Positions 1 to 6,651 of a stretch of 11,594 nt of DNA are shown one piece after another. The stretch is from GWC2-37-8 sp964485555 (GTDB taxonomy: Bacteria; Patescibacteriota; Minisyncoccia; Moranbacterales; GWC2-37-73). The notes under the pieces are model-generated. The model made no database searches. It worked only from the letters and a program-made list of their open reading frames with translations, and had not been told where the DNA came from. Numbering within the stretch: the stretch's first letter is position 1; every line of letters begins with the position of its first letter. The stretch is from NCBI GenBank assembly GCA_964485555.1, contig CAZAJN010000023.1, forward strand, positions 1 through 11,594, in the 5' to 3' direction. Both the position numbers and the translations under genes were made by a program.

Positions 1-81
1 AGCTTTACGATATACAAAGAAGTTTCGGTGACTCAAATGAAAAATTCTGAAAATTTGCCAATATATTTCGGTAACCTTTAA
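1..81 (+). CDS. Possible C-terminal end of an unidentified protein (partial)
   Basis: Frame 1 is open from the first base and stops at TAA 79-81, giving 26 residues that end in PIYFGNL. The other two forward frames stop by positions 31 and 50. The composition looks like ordinary protein, but a frame this short stays open fairly often by chance in AT-rich DNA. If real, the gene enters from the left and converges on the minus-strand copper cluster, with the bidirectional terminator at 312-334 between them. No family can be named from 26 residues. Confidence 0.35.
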   Translation, partial: SFTIYKEVSVTQMKNSENLPIYFGNL

Positions 82-198
82 TTATGATCTATAGCGGGGA
101 TGGCAATGCTACGATTTGATGCCGATAATATCTTTCTTCAGAGTTGGTCTTTCTGGGTCAACGCAATATATGTTTCCAATTATTTAGCATCAAGTGCA

Positions 199-311
199 TT
201 TTTTGTTTTCCCATTTACTTTTTGGCCAACAATTACGACAGTAATTCTTGAGCCCTTGACCATAGATCTTGGTCAAGGGCGTGCTCAAAAAGTAAATGGG
301 GAAACAAAAAA
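199..311. repeat. Three-way-junction inverted-repeat element (MITE-like or structured RNA)
   Basis: Arms 199-224 and 286-311 are inverted complements over 26 bp with a single mismatch. Between them sit two further perfect hairpins: AATTAC/GTAATT at 231-236 and 241-246 (4-nt loop), and GCCCTTGACC/GGTCAAGGGC at 252-261 and 271-280 (9-nt loop). The whole would fold as a cloverleaf with a long outer stem. It lies in the gene-free stretch 82-358 and abuts the terminator at 312. No target-site duplication is obvious, and no open frame here looks like a gene. It could be a non-autonomous mobile element or part of the 3' end of a transcript. Confidence 0.7.
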
Positions 312-334
312 ACGGAGCTGAGCTCCGTTTTTTT
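312..334. terminator. Bidirectional rho-independent terminator
   Basis: The stem ACGGAGC (312-318) pairs with GCTCCGT (322-328) around a TGA loop. Seven T follow on the plus strand (328-334), and the mirrored A-run at 306-312 gives a T-run on the minus strand. It is 25 bp beyond the stop of the SHOCT gene and so closes the minus-strand copper cluster. It would also stop any transcript arriving from the left. Confidence 0.85.
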
Positions 335-358
335 GCGACCATTTGTTTTTGTGATGTT

Positions 359-586
359 TTATTGCAAATCCTTTTTCATCTGCTCAAACTCTTGCTTGGA
401 AATTTCCCCTTTAGCGTAACGTTGCCTGAGTGTTTCCAAAGCTCCGCCTCTATTTTTCTTGTGACAATTTCCTGTGTGGCAACCCCTGCCCAAATTCCCT
501 TGCACCAAGGAAACAATAGCCCAAATAACAAGTCCCCAGAAAAGAATCATGAAAATTCCACCGAAACCAAATCCGTATCCCATCAT
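359..586 (-). CDS. Small SHOCT-domain membrane protein
   Basis: This 75-residue protein has a Gly/Phe-rich start, one hydrophobic segment at about residues 10-28 and a C-terminal SHOCT-type helical hairpin (about 49-75) with the typical LRQRYAKGEISKQEFEQM pattern. Between them is a short patch with C36, H37, C41 and H42 that could bind a metal. SHOCT domains are short oligomerisation modules, and such small membrane proteins often accompany heavy-metal ATPases; that link is family knowledge. The gene follows copA by 60 bp on the same strand and is last before the terminator, so it is probably the final cistron of the copper transcript. Two adjacent ATG codons (584-586 and 581-583) could start it, and no clear Shine-Dalgarno site is visible. 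The domain call is fairly sure; the role in copper handling is inferred from context. Confidence 0.8.
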   Translation of the reverse strand: MMGYGFGFGGIFMILFWGLVIWAIVSLVQGNLGRGCHTGNCHKKNRGGALETLRQRYAKGEISKQEFEQMKKDLQ

Positions 587-646
587 ATTTTTAATTTAAA
601 TAATTATCAATTCTACATATAATACGAAACTAACTATTTTTTGTTT

Positions 647-3600
647 TCAAAAAATACTCTCCACATTTTTGTTTTCATTCTCAGTGCCGGCCTCCATCCC
701 GGAGCTGAATTTGGCGAATTCAAAAAATCCGAATGTGAACACCGCCATCATGACAAGCGGCGCAACAATTGAAATGTAATTTCTTTTGCCGGGCTTGAAC
801 AATTTGAGAAGCAGTGAATTTCCTACAACTGAGATTGAGCTCAAGGCCATCGCAAGTCCTGCAAGTTCAGGTTTAAGCACGAGTCCGAAAGCGAAAAACA
901 CGCGGGCCGCAATCGGAATTCCGATCACATTATAGAACAAGGCAAAGAACATGTTTTGGCGAATCTTGCTCATGGTTTCTTTCGACAATTCAAAAGAAGT
1001 CACCACATCATTAAGATCGCTTTTCATGATCACGATGTCTCCTGCTTCCATGGCAACGTCAGTTCCGCTTCCCATCGCGATTCCCACATTGGCTTGAGCC
1101 AGCGCCGGCGCATCATTAACACCGTCTCCAACCATGGCCACCTTCCTGGTGGAAATTCCAAATTCCAAATTCCAAATTCCAAATAGTTTGTAGGATTTTC
1201 TTATTTTTTGTTGTTGAATTTTTTTCACTTCATTGGCTTTGTCTTCCGGCAAAACTTCGGCCAAGATGTTTGTGATTCCCACTTGCTGTCCGATAGCTTT
1301 GGCTGTGCGAGCATTGTCTCCGGTGATCATCCAGACTTCGATTCCCATCTTCTTCAATTTTTCCACAGCTTCCCTGGATGTTTCTTTGACAGTATCAGCC
1401 ACTGCAATGATTCCCACTACGCCTTCTTTAGTGGAAAGGATCATTGCTGTCTTTCCTTGCTCCTCCAGACGCGCCATCTTGCGCTCAATTTTCTTGACAT
1501 CCAAACCGAGTGTTTCAATCATCAGCTTGCGGGTTCCGATGAAAAATGTTGTTCCGCCGATATCACCTTGCACACCGCGACCAGTGATGGAATTGAAATT
1601 GGAAACTTCTTCCAGGTCGATATTCTCTTCTTCCGCGTGGTTGCAGATCGCCTCCGCCAAAGGATGCTCTGAAAGTTTTTCGAGACTTGCAGCTATCGCT
1701 AATATTTCATCCTCATCCTGAGAACCCAGCGCCAGGATGTCAGTAACTTCAGGTTTTCCATGAGTCAGCGTTCCGGTCTTGTCAAAAATTACAGCCGAAA
1801 TGTTGCTGGCAGCTTCCAATGCTTCTCCGCCTTTCACGAGCACTCCATATTCAGCGCCCTTTCCGGTTCCCACCATAAGTGATGTCGGGGTGGCCAAACC
1901 AAGAGCACAAGGACATGCGATCACAATAACAGATGTGAAGGCCATGAGTGAAAATGCCAATGTCGCACCAAGAGCGAAATACCAAACTCCGAATGTCAAA
2001 ATAGCTAAAACTATAACTGCTGGTACAAACCAAGCTGAAATTTTGTCAGCCACATTTTGAATCGGCGCCTTTGATCCCTGGGCATCTTCAATCAATCGGA
2101 TGATCTGAGCCAAAGCAGTTTCACTTCCAATTTTGGTTGCTTCAAATTCGAAACTTCCGGTTTTGTTCACCGTTCCTCCGATCACGCTGTCGCCAACTTT
2201 CTTTTCGATTGGCAAACTTTCACCTGTAATCATTGATTCATCCACAGCTGATGAACCTTTCAAGATTTTTCCATCAACGGGAACTTTTTCTCCCGGACGC
2301 ACAACAATGACATCTCCATGGATCACATCATCAATTGCAATGTCGAGAGTTTGACCAGAGCGAATCACGCGAGCAGTCTTGGCTTGCAGTCCCATCAATT
2401 TTTTGATTGCATCCGAAGTTTTTCCTTTGGTTCTGATTTCCAACCATTTTCCAAGAATCACAAAAGTGATCAGATAGGCCGCAGTTTCAAAATATAATTC
2501 AGGAATCTTCATGCCACCGACTCCAATCAAGGAATTGTTGGCGATCACATAATTCACATAGTTGAATAAACTGTAGAAAAATGCAGTTGAAGTTCCAATC
2601 GCAATCAAACTGTCCATGTTGAAAGTTTTCATCTTGAGCGATGACCACATTCCCTTATAGAATCCTGCTCCGATGACGAACTGCACCGGAATCGTCAAAA
2701 GAAGTGAGAACACTCCAATGTACGGAGCTAACGCCTTTTCACCGGCAAGCCAGTCCACGAAATCAAATGCCATAAAGTAAAGCATCGGCAAACTCAAAAT
2801 AAAGCTGAAGATAAATTTATTCCAAAGAGTCGAGCTTTCCTTTTCGCGCTTTCTTGTTTCATATTCAGTGTCTTTCGCATCGACTTGTTCCCCGTGATAT
2901 CCGACTTTCGCGATTGCATCTATCAAATTCTTCGCAGTGGAAACATTCTCATCGAAAAGAATAGAGGCTTTTTCGGCGGAAAAATTCACCGTTGCCTGTT
3001 TGACTCCGGGAGTTTTCTTAAGCTGCCGCTCAATGATGTTGGCGCAAGAACTGCAATGCATTCCGAAGAGCGAGAGGCTTATGCGTTTGTTAGGATCTGC
3101 GTCCTTGGAAGTTGCAACATTTGTCGAAACTGCATTAGCAGGATTCTCAATTTGTTTGGTTTCAGTTTTATTAGCAATCGTTTTTTTGTCACTGCCAATA
3201 ACCGCATCAAAAAGATGAGCCATGCTTGAAGCATTCACCAATTGATCGATAAAACTTTTTGCTTCATTGTCTCCAGATGGAACATCAAACTCAGCGCTCC
3301 TGTCGTTTTTTATTTTTCCTTCGAAATATGGCTTGCCGTCTGCTGATTCCATCCCCCTTCCTTCGGCTTCGATCCTTGCTTCCAATTTCATCTTGATCGG
3401 TTTTCCAGTTGCAACCTTATTCTGAACGATTGATATTTCAGCTTTTTCAGCTGGCGTAACTTCATCCTCAGGCATTTCCTCATTCACTATTTCCGCTTTA
3501 TACCCGGCGCGAACAATCGCGTCCAGAATGTCCTGATTATTGTTTTTTTCGCTGTCAAGAACAAGTTCGCCTTCACCGGTCTTTGAATCGATCTTGATTT

Positions 3601-3697
3601 CACTCACGCCAGACAACTCTGCCAGTTCTTCCTTGGCAATCATTTCACAAGAAGCGCAATGCATGCCAGTGATTTGTAATTTTATTCTGTGTCTCAT
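647..3697 (-). CDS. copA: Copper-translocating P-type ATPase (CopA-type, P1B-1)
   Basis: This 1016-residue ATP-driven Cu+ exporter of the inner membrane has all the key motifs. Two N-terminal HMA domains carry GMHCASC (11-17) and GMHCSSC (212-218). The core has TGES (491-494), the membrane metal site CPC (595-597), the phosphorylated DKTGT (639-643), the SEHPLA His-Pro motif (676-681), TGDN (792-795) and GDGVNDAP (857-864). YN (922-923) and the MALSS region (950-954) match the Cu+ rather than the Zn2+/Cd2+ subgroup. Two features are odd: about 125 residues of unrecognised sequence separate the two HMA domains, and about 20 residues encoded by a tandem-repeat insert interrupt the P-domain just before GDGVNDAP. 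No Shine-Dalgarno site is visible before the ATG at 3697. It lies 45 bp after the HMA chaperone gene, its likely partner. Confidence 0.96.
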   Translation of the reverse strand: MRHRIKLQITGMHCASCEMIAKEELAELSGVSEIKIDSKTGEGELVLDSEKNNNQDILDAIVRAGYKAEIVNEEMPEDEVTPAEKAEISIVQNKVATGKPIKMKLEARIEAEGRGMESADGKPYFEGKIKNDRSAEFDVPSGDNEAKSFIDQLVNASSMAHLFDAVIGSDKKTIANKTETKQIENPANAVSTNVATSKDADPNKRISLSLFGMHCSSCANIIERQLKKTPGVKQATVNFSAEKASILFDENVSTAKNLIDAIAKVGYHGEQVDAKDTEYETRKREKESSTLWNKFIFSFILSLPMLYFMAFDFVDWLAGEKALAPYIGVFSLLLTIPVQFVIGAGFYKGMWSSLKMKTFNMDSLIAIGTSTAFFYSLFNYVNYVIANNSLIGVGGMKIPELYFETAAYLITFVILGKWLEIRTKGKTSDAIKKLMGLQAKTARVIRSGQTLDIAIDDVIHGDVIVVRPGEKVPVDGKILKGSSAVDESMITGESLPIEKKVGDSVIGGTVNKTGSFEFEATKIGSETALAQIIRLIEDAQGSKAPIQNVADKISAWFVPAVIVLAILTFGVWYFALGATLAFSLMAFTSVIVIACPCALGLATPTSLMVGTGKGAEYGVLVKGGEALEAASNISAVIFDKTGTLTHGKPEVTDILALGSQDEDEILAIAASLEKLSEHPLAEAICNHAEEENIDLEEVSNFNSITGRGVQGDIGGTTFFIGTRKLMIETLGLDVKKIERKMARLEEQGKTAMILSTKEGVVGIIAVADTVKETSREAVEKLKKMGIEVWMITGDNARTAKAIGQQVGITNILAEVLPEDKANEVKKIQQQKIRKSYKLFGIWNLEFGISTRKVAMVGDGVNDAPALAQANVGIAMGSGTDVAMEAGDIVIMKSDLNDVVTSFELSKETMSKIRQNMFFALFYNVIGIPIAARVFFAFGLVLKPELAGLAMALSSISVVGNSLLLKLFKPGKRNYISIVAPLVMMAVFTFGFFEFAKFSSGMEAGTENENKNVESIF
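1148..1207 (-). repeat. Heptamer tandem-repeat insert inside copA
   Basis: Four perfect copies of AAATTCC run from 1153 to 1180, followed by AAAT. Read on the coding strand they give the segment LFGIWNLEFGIS at about residues 838-849. CopA relatives normally pass from the VKKLQ helix almost directly to KVAMVGDGVNDAP, so roughly residues 830-850 are extra. The reading frame is kept. The exact edges are judged by eye from memory of the family. Confidence 0.75.
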
Positions 3698-3742
3698 ATT
3701 GAATTGAATTAATATATAATTTTTAACAATTTATTAAGTCGA

Positions 3743-3949
3743 TTAAGATTTTGATATGGTATGCCCGGCTGCAGCAACCGCTTTTGAAAATTCTTCAATT
3801 ACAATCTCGCGATCAGTCTCAACTACAGCGTCTCCATTATCCTTAATATCCACACTTTGTACACCTTCGATTTTTTTAATTTTCATGGTAGCCAATTTGA
3901 CGCAAGATTCGCAATGAAAACCATTTATCTTGAAACTTATTTTTTTCAT
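3743..3949 (-). CDS. copZ: Heavy-metal-associated domain copper chaperone (CopZ-like)
   Basis: This 68-residue protein is a single HMA domain of the usual CopZ length. The metal-binding loop GFHCESC is at residues 10-16, followed by a helix and the DIKDNGDAVVET strand pair of the ferredoxin-like fold. Such chaperones bind one Cu+ through the two cysteines in the cytoplasm and hand it to HMA domains of a copper ATPase. It sits directly upstream of copA on the same strand (45-bp gap), which supports that partnership. The gap to the upstream fusion gene is 159 bp and is filled largely by an inverted-repeat element, so its expression may be set separately. The ATG at 3947-3949 is the only sensible start; no clear Shine-Dalgarno site is seen. 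Confidence 0.9.
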   Translation of the reverse strand: MKKISFKINGFHCESCVKLATMKIKKIEGVQSVDIKDNGDAVVETDREIVIEEFSKAVAAAGHTISKS

Positions 3950-3979
3950 AATTTATCTAAAAAATTAATTTATACAAGA

Positions 3980-4081
3980 GCGGTAATACTTTTTATTTTT
4001 TCACTAGAAATAAGTCACCTTGGTGTTATGTCAAAAAGTTGCAATCATTTCTCCGTGACAAAAATAAAAATGTATTACCGC
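3980..4081. repeat. 102-bp element with ~25-bp inverted ends between fusion gene and copZ
   Basis: The left arm (3980-4004, beginning GCGGTAATAC) and right arm (4055-4081, ending GTATTACCGC) are complementary over about 25 bp with two single-base indels. The 50-bp core contains CACC/GGTG around a TT. It fills most of the 159-bp gap, the longest between any two genes from 359 to 5950. In the minus-strand transcript it would form a long AU-rich hairpin. It may be a MITE remnant, or an RNA processing or stability element that sets different levels for the genes on either side. It shares overall geometry, but no sequence I can see, with the element at 199-311. Confidence 0.65.
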
Positions 4082-4108
4082 GATTCTCCATAAACCAACA
4101 TACACTCA

Positions 4109-5950
4109 TTATTCCACAATTAATGTTCCTCTCGCCATTCCCATTGAACATGTGATCGGGTATGACCCCTTTTCAGTCGGAGTGAACGCCATTTCAAGAG
4201 TCCTTCCTGCTTCCAAAAGTTGCGGTTTGGCAAAAAGTCTTGGGATCATAATTGTACTCATACATCCAGCGCCATCTTCCTTCACATCTATTACAATCCT
4301 AACCGGCTTCCCAGCTTTTACAGTGAAAGTATTGGGTTGAATATCTTCATAGGCCGTGTATGAGGTTTTTATCACTTGTTCGCCCACCACTTCTTTTTCA
4401 TTCGCCACAGGGGCATTTTCAACGGTTCCAGCGCTTGGTGTGACCTGGCTTCCACTGCCTCCACAACCGCCACAACCCCCACTAGAAGCACCTGCTCCGC
4501 CAGAGCCACAAGTTCCCGATGAAGCAGCCGGCTCATCCTGAGCTAACGCAGCGCTTCCAGAATCGTTTGAGACGGCGCCGCCTCCATCAACCACAGTGAA
4601 CACACCTGTATACATTCCCATCGCGCAAGAAAATGGAATTTTTCCAGCTTCTTTCGGTGTGAACTCAATGATGTTTTCTCCAGCCTTCAAAGTCTTGCGG
4701 ATGTTCAAACTGGAAACAACCAGACTGCTGGCGCACGAATTAGGCGCCTGAGCATCAATCACCCATTTCACTGGCACACCTTTCTTGATGGTGAATTTGT
4801 TCGGAGAATACCCGGATGAAATCTCTTTCATTCTGACAACCTGCACCCCGTTTTCCATCGTCACATTTCTATCCGCTACATTAGCGGCAACCGTTTGCTG
4901 TTTTTTAATTTCCGGCAATTGCCATCCTGTCAGGTTATATCCGTTGGCAATGTTGAAAAATGCCAAAATAACAACCAACACTCCAGCAAACTTGAAAAAT
5001 CTTTTCGCAAATATTCCCTTGATGACCGAAGTCAGTCCGCCGATTCCCAAAAGTCCAGGCGCCGTTCCAAGAGCGAAAACTCCCATAATAAGTGCTCCTT
5101 GGGTGAAGCTTCCGGTGCTTATGGCATAGAGTTGCATCGCTTGTGTGAAACCGCATGGCAAAAAGAATGTCAGGGCACCCGTAATCATGGAACCTTTATG
5201 TGAATATTCTTTTTCATGCTTTTTGATTCCGAAAAACTTGCTCACTGAAGCTGGCAATGAAAAACTTTTGTTTTCCATGCGAGGAAAAATCCCAACCAGT
5301 TTCATCCCCAAGACAAGCATCGCAATTCCAACGATGATGGTCAGCATCCCAAGCGCCCCCCCGGAAAGTTGCAGCACGCTCCCTAGTGATCCAAGAATTC
5401 CTCCCAAAAGAGCATACCCTCCGACTCTTCCGAGATTGAAAAAGATATGCGGTCTGAATTTTTGCATCGGCGTAGCTTCCGGATGAAGTTCACTGTGTCT
5501 GGCGGAAATTCCCAAAATGAGTCCGCCGACCAGCGCCATGCAGGTTGAAAGTCCGGCAGTGATACCTACCAAGAAAACGACAGGCAGGCTCGCGCCATCG
5601 GATGACCCGACATTAATATCAGTAAGTCCAAAGTTCTTGGCGATAATATAAATACCGATCAAAAACATCATGGCGATTCCCAAATCTTTGTAGTCTTCGG
5701 GGCTGCTGCTGAACATGGGTTTTTTTCCGTCTTCCCCTATGGAATATCCGGCCGCCCTGACAGCTTCCTCAACTTCATGCATGTTGGGTTTCTGCGATCC
5801 GTAGTGGATTTCGACTGCCCCCTTTTTGAAATTAGAAACGGTTCTTTCCACTTCAGGAATTTCTGAAAGCTTGTCATCCAACAGGATTTCACAACTGCGA
5901 CAATGCATTCCCTTGATTGGAACTACCATTTTGTTTTTAGTATTGTTCAT
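4109..5950 (-). CDS. Fusion protein: HMA domain, TauE/SafE-type membrane domain, two cupredoxin domains
   Basis: The 613 residues break into four parts. Residues 1-72 form an HMA copper-binding domain (GMHCRSC 14-20). Residues about 90-338 form a membrane domain of the TauE/SafE, DsbD_2-like type with about seven hydrophobic segments; C137 (GLSTCMALVGG) and C266 (LPCGFTQ) sit where this superfamily keeps paired cysteines. Residues about 365-455 and 525-613 are two plastocyanin-like domains (COG4633 type), ending SCAMGMYTG and TCSMGMARG, each with a further Cys upstream (C406, C563). A Gly/Ser/Cys-rich linker (478-501) adds C481, C493 and C496. The likely role is moving or holding copper across the membrane, with the HMA domain inside and the cupredoxins outside; the direction is inference. 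AGGAAA at 5958-5963 is an acceptable Shine-Dalgarno site for the ATG at 5950. Confidence 0.88.
   Translation of the reverse strand: MNNTKNKMVVPIKGMHCRSCEILLDDKLSEIPEVERTVSNFKKGAVEIHYGSQKPNMHEVEEAVRAAGYSIGEDGKKPMFSSSPEDYKDLGIAMMFLIGIYIIAKNFGLTDINVGSSDGASLPVVFLVGITAGLSTCMALVGGLILGISARHSELHPEATPMQKFRPHIFFNLGRVGGYALLGGILGSLGSVLQLSGGALGMLTIIVGIAMLVLGMKLVGIFPRMENKSFSLPASVSKFFGIKKHEKEYSHKGSMITGALTFFLPCGFTQAMQLYAISTGSFTQGALIMGVFALGTAPGLLGIGGLTSVIKGIFAKRFFKFAGVLVVILAFFNIANGYNLTGWQLPEIKKQQTVAANVADRNVTMENGVQVVRMKEISSGYSPNKFTIKKGVPVKWVIDAQAPNSCASSLVVSSLNIRKTLKAGENIIEFTPKEAGKIPFSCAMGMYTGVFTVVDGGGAVSNDSGSAALAQDEPAASSGTCGSGGAGASSGGCGGCGGSGSQVTPSAGTVENAPVANEKEVVGEQVIKTSYTAYEDIQPNTFTVKAGKPVRIVIDVKEDGAGCMSTIMIPRLFAKPQLLEAGRTLEMAFTPTEKGSYPITCSMGMARGTLIVE
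4448..4519 (-). other. Cys/Gly/Ser-rich linker between the two cupredoxin domains
   Basis: Residues 478-501 of the fusion protein are almost only Gly, Ser, Ala and Cys, with three cysteines (C481, C493, C496) including a CGGC arrangement. A plain flexible linker would not need cysteines, so an additional metal site or a disulfide is possible. Confidence 0.6.
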
Positions 5951-5971
5951 CTTATAATTTCCTAATAGTTA

Positions 5972-5999
5972 AATTTAGATACACAGAAAACACACTCAA
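5972..5999 (-). promoter_or_regulatory. Candidate promoter of the HMA-TauE-cupredoxin gene
   Basis: On the minus strand TTGAGT (5999-5994) is followed after 16 bp by TAAATT (5977-5972), giving partial matches to both sigma-70 boxes. It would start transcription shortly before the Shine-Dalgarno site at 5963-5958. Matches are weak and AT-rich DNA produces such pairs often. Confidence 0.25.
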
Positions 6000-6000
6000 T

Positions 6001-6019
6001 GCATCATGAAACATGATGC
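6001..6019. promoter_or_regulatory. Palindrome next to the candidate promoter (possible operator)
   Basis: GCATCATG (6001-6008) and CATGATGC (6012-6019) are perfect inverted complements around AAA. The site lies just upstream of the putative -35 box of the copper fusion gene, the position of a regulator-binding site. There is no T-run beside it, so it is not a terminator. No known copper-regulator consensus is recognised. Confidence 0.35.
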
Positions 6020-6031
6020 TGTAAGTGCGCC

Positions 6032-6049
6032 ATAAGAAAATTTTCTTAT
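6032..6049. promoter_or_regulatory. Perfect 18-bp AT palindrome overlapping a stop codon
   Basis: ATAAGAAAATTTTCTTAT equals its own reverse complement and covers the TAA (6046-6048) of the exported-protein gene. A related sequence, CATAAG followed by AAAATTTTCTT, occurs at 6563-6582 upstream of that gene, so the motif flanks it on both sides. It could be an operator or simply AT-rich DNA. Confidence 0.3.
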
Positions 6050-6483
6050 TCGATTTTAACTACGGACGAAAGTATATCCGGTTTTGGTGGCGGAGAAACT
6101 GAAGAAGTATATGTTTTTTTCTCAACGTCAGGAACAATGATTTCTGAAGTAGGAACAATTGAAACATCCGAAAAGATTATTCTTTCTTTCATCTCGCTAG
6201 CCTGAGAAATTGAAACGTTGTTGTGTCGGTCTACACAGCAAGGCAAAACGGCATCCGAAATTGGCGCTTTCTTTTCGGTCTGAAAATTCTCAATTTGTGC
6301 AGGTTCGGTTTTTGACACATTGCAACCATCAACAGAAACATGCGTTGAGGCAACGGAATCTTTCATGCTCGCAGAAGCATCTTCCCCATAGCAAAGACCA
6401 CTCGTCAAAGTGAAGAGTGAAAATAAAACCAATATTGCAATAAATTGTTTTCTTCTTAATCGCATGTCTGTATTATATTCCAT
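6046..6483 (-). CDS. Small exported protein with a Cys-Cys-His motif, unknown family
   Basis: I do not recognise this 145-residue protein. It begins with a clear signal peptide: basic MRLRRK, a hydrophobic core at about residues 14-29 and a likely cleavage site after the CYG at 31-33. The ATG at 6465 (residue 7) would give a tighter signal peptide than the ATG at 6483, so either start is possible. The mature part is low in complexity, with C54, then PCC (81-83) followed by H87, and a Ser/Pro-rich tail (PPPKP 131-135). It ends 95 bp before the copper fusion gene on the same strand. Exported Cys/His proteins in such a position may bind copper outside the membrane; this is inference from context only. 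The signal LTSGLC lacks a good lipobox, so a lipoprotein is less likely. Confidence 0.7.
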   Translation of the reverse strand: MEYNTDMRLRRKQFIAILVLFSLFTLTSGLCYGEDASASMKDSVASTHVSVDGCNVSKTEPAQIENFQTEKKAPISDAVLPCCVDRHNNVSISQASEMKERIIFSDVSIVPTSEIIVPDVEKKTYTSSVSPPPKPDILSSVVKIE

Positions 6484-6651
6484 TTATTCCAGAGTGCAAA
6501 TATAAAAAATGAGTTTCGTTTTTCATATTCGAAGCCCATCTTTGCTAACAACTATAGTACGTCATAAGTAAAAATTTTCTTTCTCCTCGTGTAAGAAAAT
6601 TAGCACTCTTTCATATTGCCCGTTATATGCTTATTGAAGAGCTTTACTGGG

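Noticed and set aside
100..321. Open frame of 73 codons on the plus strand
   Set aside because: It runs through the inverted-repeat element and the terminator stem, and its sequence resembles no protein.
635..656. ATTTTTTG/CAAAAAAT hairpin at the end of copA as a terminator
   Set aside because: The stem is nearly all A-T, no T-run follows on the minus strand, and the SHOCT gene continues downstream.
4006..4034. TTGACA on the minus strand (4034-4029) as a copZ promoter
   Set aside because: No acceptable -10 box at 16-18 bp; only TATTTC or ATTTCT are present.
6551..6580. TATAGT (minus strand) as promoter of the exported-protein gene
   Set aside because: No recognisable -35 box at normal spacing; left uncalled.
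6600..6608. TTAGCACTC, half of a CIRCE (HrcA) operator
   Set aside because: The inverted second half at the 9-bp spacing is absent.
6484..6651. Possible remnant of the UvrC helix-hairpin-helix tail
   Set aside because: I found no PGIG-type motif or extended frame on the minus strand here.
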